A stretch of 64,000 nt of DNA, from the NCBI RefSeq assembly GCF_014191375.1, contig NZ_JACHWN010000002.1, positions 770,504 through 834,503 of the forward strand, written 5' to 3'. Position 1 is the stretch's first letter. Each line of letters begins with the position of its first letter. Under the pieces are notes generated by a model, which was not told the DNA's origin, did not search any database, and was given only the letters and a program-made list of their open reading frames with translations. Both the position numbers and the translations under genes were made by a program. Below are positions 41,711 through 51,739 of this stretch, one piece after another. This DNA comes from Mesorhizobium sp. RMAD-H1. GTDB lineage: Bacteria > Pseudomonadota > Alphaproteobacteria > Rhizobiales > Rhizobiaceae.

Positions 41711-44329
41711 TTGTCGGTTGAAACCCAAACTTACAGCGATCGCAAGTCGGCCGAAGACAGGCCCGCCCGTCGCATGCTTGCTGCCCTAAAGCGATATGCA
41801 AGGAATAGCCGCCTGGTCGAGTTCTGGCGTCAATTCAATGCGGAACTGCGAAAGCTGAAGCTTGTCTACCAGCGCATCCTTATCGAGACCCGCCGCAATT
41901 CACGGCCCGGTTTCGATCTTCAGGACGGCAACGGCGAGACTGTCGGCCGCCTTGAGAAGATCGAGGTCGAGCGCGGCATGGTTCACCTGAGGGGATGGAC
42001 GACAAAGCCGGTTCTTCGGCTACATTCAGGTCCGATCCGCCGCTCGATTGTCCCGGATCAGACCCGCCACGATGTCAACGAAGTGCTGGGTCTGCGCATC
42101 GACGCCCGGACGGGTTTCGATATCAACTTTCCTTTTCGCGACGATGACCTGCGCATAGGATTCGAAGGGACCGACGGTCCCCGGGAATATGTGTTCACCG
42201 CGATGACACGTATGGATCGCGCATATTCCAACGGTTCGATCTTCTTCTATCTCGCATGGGTGGGCATCAGGAACATCCCTCTTCTGTTTCGATACTTCGT
42301 CCTGCGCGATCCCCTTGCCGCAAGCCGGCTGAAAGATCTGTACTTCACTTTCGAGCGGAAGCCCGAGGTGGATTTGACCGCTGGCATTCTGGCCGGAAAT
42401 CCCGCGCAGCTGGCGGTCGACGAGGAGGTATTCATCATTCTTCCCGTTTATAACGGGTTCGAACTCCTGCCCGAGGTCCTGGATCGCGTCGAACGCTTCA
42501 CCGGCGGGCCATTCCGCCTGGTCATTGTCGAGGATTGTTCGACGGACGCTCGCGTGCGCCCTTGGCTGCGCAGCTGGGCCGCCGGCCGCCGGTCAAGCGT
42601 CATCCTGATCGAAAATGAGCATAATCTCGGCTTCATCCAGGCGGTCAACAGGGGATTGGCGGCGGCGGCAGGACACCATGTCGTTCTGCTGAATTCGGAT
42701 GCCTTTGTGCCTGAAGGCTGGCTTCCCCGGCTCATGGCTCCGATCATCACCGATGAACTGGTGGCCTCTGCGACGCCCATGTCGAACGATGCGGAGATTT
42801 TCTCCGTACCGGTGATGTGCCGGAAGGCCGAGTTGCGCCCCGGTCAGGTTGACCATATCGACGCAGTCGCGCGCAACATCGACGCAGCGGTTCTCTCGGT
42901 CGACGCACCGACCGGCGTGGGCTTCTGCATGGCGATGAACAAGAAATTCCTCGGCGAGATTCCCACATTCGACCTGACATTTGGAAAGGGATACGGTGAA
43001 GAGGTCGACTGGTGCCAAAAAACGCGCGCACTTGGCGGCCGTCACGTGGCGGTGCCGAATCTGTTCGTGGAACACCGCGGAGGCAGTTCCTTCGGTCTGG
43101 AGGCGAAAACGCGTTTGGTCCGCTCGAACGGCGCGATCATATCGCGGCGCTATCCCGATTATGACGGGGACGTTCAGAATTTCATTGCAACCGATCCGCT
43201 CTTATCGGCCCGGGTTCTTCTGGCCATCGCGGCGGTGCAGAGACCGGACAGGCCCCTGCCCGTCTATTTCGCCCATGACATGGGCGGCGGCGCCGAGGCC
43301 TATCTGCAGAATCGCATCAAATCGGAAATCGAGACGTTCGACCAGGGGGCCGTCACCATCCGGGAGCGCACGGGTGCCGGTCTATACGAGCTGGAGGTTC
43401 ATTCAGCCGCGGGCAGAACCAGGGTCCATACGGATGATCTCGGCAATCTGCGCAATCTCCTCCATACGGCAGGCCAGCTCCACCTCTTTTATTCCTGTAT
43501 CGTCGGATCACGTGAGCCGCTCAAGCTTGCGACATTCATGAGAGAGCTTTGCCGTCCCGGGGATCGGCTCTCAATTCTCATTCACGATTATTTTCCGCTC
43601 TGCCCGTCCTATACATTGCTCGACAGCAACGGAAAATATTGCGGCGTCCCGTCGATGGAAGCCTGCGCAAATTGCCTCAGGACCGGCAATCCGAACAGCG
43701 CGGTAGCCAATGCCGATATCCATGAGTGGCGCAAGGTATGGGGCGGTGTCATGACAGCCGCCGACCACGTCGAGGTGTTTTCTGAAAGCAGCCGCCGGAT
43801 CGTCTCAAAAGCCTATCCGGCGGTCGCCGCCAAGATCGTGGTCAGGCCCCATCGTCTTCGCGCCCTGCCCCAGCGTTTGACGCCGCCGAATACCCGCACC
43901 CTGACAATCGGGACGCTCGGCAATATCGGCTACCAGAAAGGCGCACGCGCGTTGAGGGATCTGGCGGTCGTTCTTCCGAAGGACCGAAGCATCCGCATCT
44001 CCGTCATCGGGAATTTCGATTACCGGTTCCATCATTCCGCAATCAACGTCTATGGCCAGTATCAGTTGGAGGATCTGGCCGGTATTGCCGCGCAACAGCA
44101 GATCGGATGCTGGCTGATGCCGTCGATCTGGCCGGAGACCTTCTCCTATTCCATCCACGAAATGCTGGCGACGGGCCTTCCGGTCTTTAGCTTCTCTCTC
44201 GGCGCCCAGGCCGGAGCGGTCACGAAATCAGGCAACGGCCATATCCTCAAGGCCGCCCCGGATCAGCCGCACGAGGTTCTGAACGAAATCCTTGCGGTCA
44301 TGCGCCAGATATCGAAATCGGCTGCGTGA
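41711..44329 (+). CDS. Two-domain glycosyltransferase (GT2 + GT4-like) of the polysaccharide locus
   Basis: An 872-residue protein starting at TTG 41711 behind AAGGAGAAC. About residues 75-150 form a beta-rich domain (HLRGWTTKP ... RHDVNEVLGLRIDARTGFDI). A GT2 domain follows (EVFIILPVYNGFELLPEVLD; acceptor/donor motif VVLLNSDAFVPEGWLP). From about residue 510 a GT4-like module appears (YFAHDMGGGAEAYLQNRI; HDYFPLCPSYTLLD with YCG; SIWPETFSYSIHEMLATG). No membrane helices, so it acts in the cytoplasm, building a surface polysaccharide. The HD-CP-LLD-YCG motif recurs in the 46294 protein. The sugars are unknown. Confidence 0.88.
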   Translation: MSVETQTYSDRKSAEDRPARRMLAALKRYARNSRLVEFWRQFNAELRKLKLVYQRILIETRRNSRPGFDLQDGNGETVGRLEKIEVERGMVHLRGWTTKPVLRLHSGPIRRSIVPDQTRHDVNEVLGLRIDARTGFDINFPFRDDDLRIGFEGTDGPREYVFTAMTRMDRAYSNGSIFFYLAWVGIRNIPLLFRYFVLRDPLAASRLKDLYFTFERKPEVDLTAGILAGNPAQLAVDEEVFIILPVYNGFELLPEVLDRVERFTGGPFRLVIVEDCSTDARVRPWLRSWAAGRRSSVILIENEHNLGFIQAVNRGLAAAAGHHVVLLNSDAFVPEGWLPRLMAPIITDELVASATPMSNDAEIFSVPVMCRKAELRPGQVDHIDAVARNIDAAVLSVDAPTGVGFCMAMNKKFLGEIPTFDLTFGKGYGEEVDWCQKTRALGGRHVAVPNLFVEHRGGSSFGLEAKTRLVRSNGAIISRRYPDYDGDVQNFIATDPLLSARVLLAIAAVQRPDRPLPVYFAHDMGGGAEAYLQNRIKSEIETFDQGAVTIRERTGAGLYELEVHSAAGRTRVHTDDLGNLRNLLHTAGQLHLFYSCIVGSREPLKLATFMRELCRPGDRLSILIHDYFPLCPSYTLLDSNGKYCGVPSMEACANCLRTGNPNSAVANADIHEWRKVWGGVMTAADHVEVFSESSRRIVSKAYPAVAAKIVVRPHRLRALPQRLTPPNTRTLTIGTLGNIGYQKGARALRDLAVVLPKDRSIRISVIGNFDYRFHHSAINVYGQYQLEDLAGIAAQQQIGCWLMPSIWPETFSYSIHEMLATGLPVFSFSLGAQAGAVTKSGNGHILKAAPDQPHEVLNEILAVMRQISKSAA

Positions 44330-44520
44330 TGCCTGTAGCGGCAAGACCAGAAACTCGGAAATAACGCTTGGCTTTGTATAAAAACCTTCAACTCTTGCCT
44401 TCCCCATGCTGCTATGAAAAGAAATAGCGAAACGGCCAACGGGAAGATACTTGGCGTGCTGGCGCCGGTGTCAGCAGCTGAAACTTGAATGGGGGATCAC
44501 GTGAGCGCAAGTGGAGAATC
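44330..44520. other. Gap before the sulfotransferase gene
   Basis: 191 bases with no clear gene or terminator; it may contain the promoter of the next gene. Confidence 0.4.
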
Positions 44521-46242
44521 GTGTCTGTGAAAAAAGCGGCTACCGTCGAACCGCAGCGCACCTGCGTTCTCGTTCTGGGCATGCACCGCTCCGGCACGAG
44601 TGCATTGACGCGGGTACTCAATCTCGTCGGCTGCGATCTGCCGAAAACTATTATGGGAGGCAATAAAAGCAATGAAACCGGGCACTGGGAATCCACTCCT
44701 ATCGCCCGTCTAAATGATCGCATTCTTGAGTCCGCAGGATCGGGATGGGACGATTGGCTGGAATTCAATCCCGATGGCTCCAAATCTCTTCAAATAAATA
44801 AGTTTCGGGAAGAGATAGTTACAACGCTGGAAAAGGAATTCGGAGATTCGCGCCTTTTCGTGCTGAAGGACCCGCGCATCTGCCGCCTTTCTCCTTTCTG
44901 GATCGCCACCCTTCAGAAGGCAGGTATCCGCCCGCTGGTCATAACGCCTGTGCGCAATCCGCTCGAAGTTGCAGCTTCGCTGCAAAAGCGCAATGGCTTT
45001 GAACCCTCATACGGACATCTCCTGTGGTTGTGCCATATGCTCGATGCTGAGTTCGCTTCACGGGACGTACCGCGTTATTTCACCAGTTACGATCGGCTGC
45101 TGGGTGAATGGGCTAACGTCCTGCAGGAAGCAGCAAGCGCTTTCGGAATTTCCTGGCCACGCATTTCAGATGAAGCGGCCACCGAAATCGACGCCTTTCT
45201 CTCGGAGAAATATCGCCACCATAGAGAACTGCCAGAACGCGTTCTCGATAACCCCACACTTTCGGCATGGCTGCGCGATGGCTTTGCCATCTTCGACAGA
45301 TGGTCGCGGATCGGCGAACAACGGAAGGATTTCGCCACACTCGACCGGCTACGCAGTGAATTGAACACTGCCGCGCCGACTTTCGCCAATCTCGTAGCCC
45401 GAGGGAGGGAAACGGACCTCAATGCCCAGAAGCTGACCGAAGCCGACGCCCAGCTTTCACAGATGAAGAGTGCTCTGGCCCAGCGCCACCATGAGACGGA
45501 ACGGATGGCGTCGGAACTCGCTTCTGCCCGCAAAGAGCTGAATCATCTAGCGTCCCACAGAGGCGAAATGGAAAAACTCCTTGAGGGCTTCAAGGAACAC
45601 ACCGAGCTCCTTCTTGCCGATCTCCGGGAAAGACGGAAATTCGAGAACGCAAATCATCTTCAGCTGAAGGAAAAGGAAGAGACGCTACTCCTTGCGCAGA
45701 AGCAAGCAGCGGAAACCCGCGCTGCACTGGAAGCAGCGCGAAAAGACATAGCCGGACAACGCCAGAACCACGCTCAGGAAATCGAACGCCTGAAGCATGA
45801 GATGGCAAAGATACGCAGCGAAAGCGATAGTGAAATCCGCAAGCTGAGAACCGAGATCGAGCGTGCAAAAGCCGAGCGGGACAATATTCAAACACGGCTG
45901 AAAGAACGTTTCGATGAGATCGCCACCCTGACGCGCCTCCTGGAGCAGCAGGAGGAAAAAGCAAATCGGCTTGGCCAGGTTCGGCAACTACCAAACATGA
46001 CGCGTCGGGTCTTGAAAGCAGCCGGGAAACGGCGTCATTGGGCCAACCTCTGGCATCGCATCCGCTATGCGGGTGCACTGGGGCGGCTGAAGCGCTCCGG
46101 TATTTTTGATGAAAATTGGTATTTACTCCAAAATCCAGACGTTTCCGCGAGCGGCATTAATCCAGCGATACATTATATCCGCTTTGGCGCCGCTGAGGGG
46201 CGCAAACCAAGTGCAAAAGCAGTGCCGGGCCTACGTGCATGA
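44521..46242 (+). CDS. Sulfotransferase-like protein with coiled coil and C-terminal docking-type domain
   Basis: A 573-residue protein starting at GTG 44521, with GGAG five bases before it. Residues about 15-230 are a sulfotransferase-like domain: the 5'-phosphosulfate loop VLGMHRSGTSALTRVL and the second binding region LVITPVRNPLEVAASLQKRN. A long coiled coil covers about residues 290-500 (heptad-rich Leu/Glu/Lys). The end (SGIFDENWYLLQNPDVSASG, then INPAIHYIRFGAAEGRKPS) is a small domain also found twice at the start of the next protein. It probably adds sulfate to the polysaccharide and holds partners through the coil. Confidence 0.88.
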   Translation: MSVKKAATVEPQRTCVLVLGMHRSGTSALTRVLNLVGCDLPKTIMGGNKSNETGHWESTPIARLNDRILESAGSGWDDWLEFNPDGSKSLQINKFREEIVTTLEKEFGDSRLFVLKDPRICRLSPFWIATLQKAGIRPLVITPVRNPLEVAASLQKRNGFEPSYGHLLWLCHMLDAEFASRDVPRYFTSYDRLLGEWANVLQEAASAFGISWPRISDEAATEIDAFLSEKYRHHRELPERVLDNPTLSAWLRDGFAIFDRWSRIGEQRKDFATLDRLRSELNTAAPTFANLVARGRETDLNAQKLTEADAQLSQMKSALAQRHHETERMASELASARKELNHLASHRGEMEKLLEGFKEHTELLLADLRERRKFENANHLQLKEKEETLLLAQKQAAETRAALEAARKDIAGQRQNHAQEIERLKHEMAKIRSESDSEIRKLRTEIERAKAERDNIQTRLKERFDEIATLTRLLEQQEEKANRLGQVRQLPNMTRRVLKAAGKRRHWANLWHRIRYAGALGRLKRSGIFDENWYLLQNPDVSASGINPAIHYIRFGAAEGRKPSAKAVPGLRA

Positions 46243-46293
46243 TAAGCGTAGCTGCGTTCATTCACTCCTACAAAGTGTTATTTAGGGGGCACA

Positions 46294-49200
46294 ATGAGGA
46301 ACTTTAAGAAGACGGACGTCGAATTGATCCGCGCTTCCGGTCTCTTCGATGCTGACTGGTATATCGAGCAGTATCCTGACGTAAAAGCGCTGCGAATGGA
46401 CCCTGCAGAGCACTATTTGTGGTTGGGGGCTCGGCTAGCGCGAAATCCATCACGGAAATTTGATACTATCGCTTATTTGAATGAAAATGTCGATGTTAAT
46501 GCGGCTGGCGTAAACCCGCTTTTGCACTATCTACGATGGGGAAGGAATGAAGGGCGCAAAAAATTCGAGCAGCGCCATCTCGTTAATATCCCCAACGTCA
46601 AAGTCTACTCTACTCCCGCTACTGTTAGCCGGGATCTCAATAGCGCTTTCACGAGAATCGCCAAAAAAAATACTCCGCCTTCAATTATAATACCGATCTA
46701 CAATGCGCCTGAGGAAACAGAAAATTGTATTAAATCTGTTCTTCGCCATACCAGCCCTGATGTTCGTCTAATGCTCATTAATGATGCCAGCCCTGATCCA
46801 CGCGTTCGAGAAACTCTTTCTCGATATGCAGATGTGCCCAACGTCACAATCGTTCATAACGAGAGAAATTTGGGTTTCACTCGAACAATCAATAAAGGCA
46901 TTGATCTAGCCGGCAGCACAGACGTTGTTTTCCTGAATTCAGATACAAAGGTAACTCCGTTCTGGCTACGCAATCTCCAGCTTGCCGCCTATTCAGACGA
47001 ACGAATTGCTACCGCTACTCCCTTCTCTAATAATGCTGGTGCGTTTTCTGCTCCTGTGGTTGGAAAAGAAAATCCAATTCCGAGCGGTTTGTCCTTGGAC
47101 AATTATGCAAGGCTCATCACGCGCAACAGTGGAAGAGCTTACCCTTATACGCCCACAGGCAATGGTTTTTGCATGTATGTGCGCCGAGAATGCATTGAGC
47201 AAATTGGAATTCTAGACGCAGAGGCTTTTCCACGCGGCTACGGCGAAGAAAATGACTTTTGCATGCGGGCGGGCAAAGCTGGTTGGCGTCACGTTATCGA
47301 TGATTCGACTCTTGTTTATCATGTACGTTCTGCAAGTTTCGGTGATGAAAAAACGCCTCTTATGAAGCAAGGGCGCGCGATTATTGATCATAGGTATCCT
47401 GAATATACAAAGTTGGTACGTGAATTCTTAGCTGATCCAGTTCTTGAACGAGCTAGAAAAGCTGTTGGCGAATCTATTTATTCTCCAGATTTTCAACACG
47501 GAATTCGTCCTCGCGCTTTGTTTGTGGTTTCCACGAGGACTGGAGGAACCCCGCAAACAAATTCTGACCTTATGGAGAAGTTACAAGATCGATATGAAAC
47601 TTTTCTACTTAGATGCGATGCAAAGACCATCGAACTTTTTCATGTTGAAGGGCGCAACCAAAGTTTACTTGAGGCATTCCAGATAAATAAAATGATCAAG
47701 GCTTTTCCACATACATCGGATGAATACGATGCGGCGGTAAAGATCTTACTCGTAAAATATTCTATCGAGGTGGTTCATATCCGGCATATCGCCTGGCACA
47801 GCCTCGCCCTACCGAAAGTGTGCAAGCAGTTGGATATACCGGTAGTCTTCTCGTTTCATGATTTTTACACAATATGTCCAACAGTGAAATTGCTGGATGA
47901 GCGCCTTGAATATTGTGGAGGTGTTTGCACGGCGACATCCGGACAGTGCAAACACGAGCTCTGGAGCGAACCGGATTTTCCGCCTTTAAAAAATAGCGCA
48001 ATCCATAATTGGCAATCTTCAATGCGGGAGATGCTACGGTATTGCGATGGATTTATAACGACATCTAGCGGTTCTCGAGAAACTATATCTAAGATTTTTG
48101 ATAACATACAAGATAAGCCCTTTGAGGTTATACCTCACGGCCGTGATTTGGAAATGCTCAGCCAGGTTCATGCAGAAGCCAAAGATCGAAAGAAATTGAG
48201 AATACTAGTGCCGGGTAACATAGACACCCCTAAAGGCGCAAATATAATTAAAGAAATTGCGAGATACGATGAAAACATAAACTTTGAATTCCACATCCTA
48301 GGGAAAACAACTCTCGAAGCAGGGCCAAATTTGATCTTACATGGAGGATATAAAAGAGAGGATTTCCAAAGTAAAGTAAAGGAAATTGACCCGGATATTG
48401 GTGCGATATTTTCCATATGGCCGGAAACGTATTGCCATACATTGACGGAAATGTGGTCGTGCGGTCTCCCAGTTGTAGCGCTTGATTTTGGAGCGGTCGG
48501 AGAGCGGATACGCGCTGAAGGGGGAGGATGGCTACTATCCACCAAAGACCCGAAGAGAATATTTTCCGAATTATGCCGCATAACCGGAGACCCGTTGGCG
48601 CGCAAAAGGGAATCGGAAAACGTGCTTAAATGGCAGCGCAAAACGGGTCTTACGCACACAGCGTTGCGCATGTCACATTATTATGACCAATTTTATCGTA
48701 AGATTCTGGCACGTCGATCAATCACTCGATCAAAACCTGATGGAAGGCCAAATGTCGGCGTTTTGACTCCCTCCACGACGAATGCGTCGGGGCAGATTAG
48801 AATTATGGAAAAAATACGCGATAGCTTGGATAGATCTGTGCGATATGATGTAATTTCCAATTCTGATGTAAATAATGAGAATGTTTTATCTGGATTTGAT
48901 ACAATCATTGTACAGAGAAACGCAATTTCTTCAAATAATATCAGTGCTTTTAAGAAGATATGTCGAGATAACAGAATTCAAGTAATTTTTGAAATAGACG
49001 ATGATCTTACTGCAATCGGCCAGAGGTCGGACGAATTTATAGATTATCAGAATGGTAAAGGCATTATAGAATTCATAAAAGATGCTGATGCGGTGATAAC
49101 ATCAACTCGCACGCTCCAGGAAAGGTACAAAATTTTCAACCAAAAGGTGTTTTTGTCGGAAAATGCTCTGAGCGAGCGTCTTTGGTTCTCCCCTTTGCCT

Positions 49201-49800
49201 GCACAAGCCGCTTCGTTCTTTAAATTATCGGATCGGATGCCGGGAGAGGTCCGGATCATATATATGGGGACAAGAACCCATACCGAAGATCTTGCTATGA
49301 TAGAAGAGGCTATTAAATCCCTGTGCCAAATACGCTCCGGAGTACGTCTATTTACCGTGGGCATTACGAGTGACAAAGCATCATGGTACGAAACCATTGA
49401 TATCCCGAATGATTGCAAAGTTTATTCGCGATTTGTGCCTTGGTTCCGGACTCTGGCAGGGCATATGGATTTTGCCGTAGCCCCTCTGCAGGATAACTAT
49501 TTTAATCAGGCAAAATCACCTCTGAAATATTACGAATATTCTGCCTCTCGGTTGGCTGGAATATACAGTGCAGTTTTGCCGTATATAGACGCTGTCCGAA
49601 ATGGTGAAACCGGGATGCTGGTGAAAAGCACGAAAGATGCGTGGCTGGATGCCTTGATTGAAATGATAGATAACCCTCAAAAAAGGAAAACCATTCTAGA
49701 TACTGCCTATTCGGAGGTTATCTCCAAGCACAGCTTGCAGTTTGAAGCGTCCAATCTCGATTCGATTGTGTTGGAATTACTTCGAAACAAGAACACCTGA
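46294..49800 (+). CDS. Very large three-module glycosyltransferase
   Basis: A 1168-residue cytoplasmic protein. Residues about 10-90 hold two copies of the small FDxxWY-PDV-HY-G domain (FDADWYIEQYPDV; NENVDVNAAGVNPLLHYLRWG). A GT2 module follows (SIIIPIYNAPEETENCIKSV; VVFLNSDTKVTPFWL). Next is a GT4 module (FSFHDFYTICPTVKLLD with YCG; LVPGNIDTPKGANI; SIWPETYCHTLTEMWSCGLP). A third GT-like module fills the last 350 residues (IYMGTRTHTEDLAMIEEAI; KSPLKYYEYSASRLAGIYS). One protein may thus add several sugars in a row. The base composition is visibly richer in A+T than the flanks. Confidence 0.88.
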   Translation: MRNFKKTDVELIRASGLFDADWYIEQYPDVKALRMDPAEHYLWLGARLARNPSRKFDTIAYLNENVDVNAAGVNPLLHYLRWGRNEGRKKFEQRHLVNIPNVKVYSTPATVSRDLNSAFTRIAKKNTPPSIIIPIYNAPEETENCIKSVLRHTSPDVRLMLINDASPDPRVRETLSRYADVPNVTIVHNERNLGFTRTINKGIDLAGSTDVVFLNSDTKVTPFWLRNLQLAAYSDERIATATPFSNNAGAFSAPVVGKENPIPSGLSLDNYARLITRNSGRAYPYTPTGNGFCMYVRRECIEQIGILDAEAFPRGYGEENDFCMRAGKAGWRHVIDDSTLVYHVRSASFGDEKTPLMKQGRAIIDHRYPEYTKLVREFLADPVLERARKAVGESIYSPDFQHGIRPRALFVVSTRTGGTPQTNSDLMEKLQDRYETFLLRCDAKTIELFHVEGRNQSLLEAFQINKMIKAFPHTSDEYDAAVKILLVKYSIEVVHIRHIAWHSLALPKVCKQLDIPVVFSFHDFYTICPTVKLLDERLEYCGGVCTATSGQCKHELWSEPDFPPLKNSAIHNWQSSMREMLRYCDGFITTSSGSRETISKIFDNIQDKPFEVIPHGRDLEMLSQVHAEAKDRKKLRILVPGNIDTPKGANIIKEIARYDENINFEFHILGKTTLEAGPNLILHGGYKREDFQSKVKEIDPDIGAIFSIWPETYCHTLTEMWSCGLPVVALDFGAVGERIRAEGGGWLLSTKDPKRIFSELCRITGDPLARKRESENVLKWQRKTGLTHTALRMSHYYDQFYRKILARRSITRSKPDGRPNVGVLTPSTTNASGQIRIMEKIRDSLDRSVRYDVISNSDVNNENVLSGFDTIIVQRNAISSNNISAFKKICRDNRIQVIFEIDDDLTAIGQRSDEFIDYQNGKGIIEFIKDADAVITSTRTLQERYKIFNQKVFLSENALSERLWFSPLPAQAASFFKLSDRMPGEVRIIYMGTRTHTEDLAMIEEAIKSLCQIRSGVRLFTVGITSDKASWYETIDIPNDCKVYSRFVPWFRTLAGHMDFAVAPLQDNYFNQAKSPLKYYEYSASRLAGIYSAVLPYIDAVRNGETGMLVKSTKDAWLDALIEMIDNPQKRKTILDTAYSEVISKHSLQFEASNLDSIVLELLRNKNT

Positions 49801-49812
49801 TTGGACAATCTT

Positions 49813-50976
49813 ATGACTTTAAAAGTACGCATCGAAGCGCCGACAACACCTCTAATTTCTAGCCTTGCGACACCGATCAAAGGTTGGATTTCGGCTGACG
49901 AATACCCGAAAGCAGTTTCCATCCGATATGGAGGAAGCGAAGTCCCCCTTAGAATAATAGAACGCCCCGATGTGGAGAGAGCGTTCCCCGGGAACTTTGG
50001 CATCGGCTTTAATGCAAAATTGGATTTCCGGTTGGAATACGTCGATACTGGAAAAGCGTCCGTAGATCTTATGATTGATGGCGAACGGCATCCAATCGCC
50101 TCCTTGGATCATTCCGCAATTTCCGCAGGGATTGATAATTGGAAACAGACGAAAAAACAAAAAATGGAGGTTATTGCTCGTATAGCTGCATGCCCCGTAT
50201 GCCGATCAGACCTCGAAATAACCGATAGTCAAAGCGCAATCTTCTGTCGTTCCTGTTCATCCGTCTACTATCGTAATTCAACAAATTTCGATTTTCTTCC
50301 GCAGTATTTGCGAGATGAATTTCGCCTTGTCGAGACGGAGAACGTTTCAGCTCATCCCTATCCGAACGAGGGAAAGAAGTTTTTTAAGGAAATCATTGAT
50401 CGAGGCGGTCTCGTACTCGATATGGGTGCAGGCGATCAGGCTCACATTCACCCGTCCATCATATGCACCGAAGTCGTCGCATATCCTGCGACCGATGTTT
50501 TGTCTGTCGGCCAACGTTTGCCGTTCCGGGACCAATCGTTTGACGGCGTTTACACGAATGCGGTTTTGGAGCACGTAACGGATCCATTCGCATGTGCTGA
50601 GGAATTGATGCGTGTTCTGAAGCCAGGAGGCAAGGTGTTTTGCTCAGTCCCATTCCTGCAGCCGGAGCATGGTTATCCGCATCATTACTATAATATGACG
50701 CAGGATGGATTAACCAACCTATTTACCAGGCTGGGAGCAACGCCTCTTGAAAAGGCCACCCCGAATTGGGGTCATCCTCTATACGCCGGGCAATGGTTCC
50801 TGTCTTCCTACTTGCACTATCTACCGGTGGAGAATCGGAAAAAAATGGAGTCGCTATCAATAGCGGAATTCCTTAAGCTGAGACGATCGGCAAAAGAGCC
50901 AATCTTTTCATCATTATCGGCAGAAGGCATGAGAGTTCTAGCTTGTGCAACTTATGCAACGTTCCTGAAATCGTGA
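49813..50976 (+). CDS. SAM-dependent methyltransferase with zinc ribbon and N-terminal beta domain
   Basis: A 387-residue protein. Residues about 5-100 form a beta-rich domain (LATPIKGWISADEYPKAV; ERPDVERAFPGNFGIGF) like the one in the 41711 glycosyltransferase. A zinc ribbon follows (CPVC ... CRSC, Trm112-like), then a class I methyltransferase (GLVLDMGAGDQAHIHPS; SFDGVYTNAVLEHVTDPF; RVLKPGGKVFCSVPFLQPEHG). It probably methylates a sugar of the exported polymer. Start is unsure: ATG 49813, or a TTG at 49801 that abuts the upstream stop. A+T-rich like the upstream gene. Confidence 0.85.
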   Translation: MTLKVRIEAPTTPLISSLATPIKGWISADEYPKAVSIRYGGSEVPLRIIERPDVERAFPGNFGIGFNAKLDFRLEYVDTGKASVDLMIDGERHPIASLDHSAISAGIDNWKQTKKQKMEVIARIAACPVCRSDLEITDSQSAIFCRSCSSVYYRNSTNFDFLPQYLRDEFRLVETENVSAHPYPNEGKKFFKEIIDRGGLVLDMGAGDQAHIHPSIICTEVVAYPATDVLSVGQRLPFRDQSFDGVYTNAVLEHVTDPFACAEELMRVLKPGGKVFCSVPFLQPEHGYPHHYYNMTQDGLTNLFTRLGATPLEKATPNWGHPLYAGQWFLSSYLHYLPVENRKKMESLSIAEFLKLRRSAKEPIFSSLSAEGMRVLACATYATFLKS

Positions 50977-50995
50977 GACGTGATCTCATCAAACA

Positions 50996-51739
50996 TCAAG
51001 AACTCGCCTTTTCCACCTTCGCCCCAAACCACTCCTCGGCCGGTTGAAATGCCTTCACCCGGCCCTTTTCAAGCTCGAGAATCTTGTTGCAGGTGCGTTT
51101 GAGCAGGCCGTGATTGTGACTGGCGAGCACGATGATGCCGGCCTTTTCGGCCAGTTCGTTCATCCGCTGTTTCGCCTTGTCCTGGAAGTTGGGGTCGCCG
51201 GCGCCGATCCATTCATCCATCAGGAGGATTTCCGGCTCGAGGCTGGTTGCGATGGAGAAGGCCAGGCGCGCGGCCATGCCCTGGCTATAGGCCTTGAAGG
51301 GCACGTCGATGAAATCGCCGAGCTCGCTGAAGGCGATGATCTCCTCCATCCGCTTCTCGATCTCGGCATTGCTCCAGCCGTTGATCAGCCCGCGCAGCAG
51401 GATGTTGCGCCGCCCCGTGGCTTCGCGGCGGAAACCGAGATTGATGTTGAAGAGGGCGTCCACACGGCCCCGGATGACGGCGCGCCCTTTCGTGGGCTCG
51501 TAAATGCCGTAGAGGACCTTGAGAAGCGTCGTCTTGCCGGCGCCGTTGCTGCCGACCAGCCCCAGCCGGTCGCCCGCCTCAAGCGAGAAATTGACATCGT
51601 CGAGTGCCGTGACAAAACCGGCCCGCGGACCACCGTCGATCCGGCCGCCCGTCGGCAGACGCTTGTCCTGTGGCGCGAGTGTGAGTTTCTGCCGTAACCG
51701 ATAGGTCAGGCCCAGATGTTCTGCGCGGATCGATACCAT
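50996..51739 (-). CDS. Polysaccharide ABC exporter ATP-binding protein (KpsT/Wzt type)
   Basis: A 247-residue ATPase starting at ATG 51739, which overlaps the permease stop by one base (TGATG). Walker A is GLVGSNGAGKTTLLK, the signature YSQGMAARLAFS and Walker B EILLMDEWIGAGD, the layout of KpsT/Wzt ATPases that drive export of capsules and O-antigens. It lacks the long C-terminal carbohydrate-binding domain of Wzt, so recognition probably lies elsewhere. It is convergent with the methyltransferase gene (19-base gap). Confidence 0.93.
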   Translation of the reverse strand: MVSIRAEHLGLTYRLRQKLTLAPQDKRLPTGGRIDGGPRAGFVTALDDVNFSLEAGDRLGLVGSNGAGKTTLLKVLYGIYEPTKGRAVIRGRVDALFNINLGFRREATGRRNILLRGLINGWSNAEIEKRMEEIIAFSELGDFIDVPFKAYSQGMAARLAFSIATSLEPEILLMDEWIGAGDPNFQDKAKQRMNELAEKAGIIVLASHNHGLLKRTCNKILELEKGRVKAFQPAEEWFGAKVEKASS

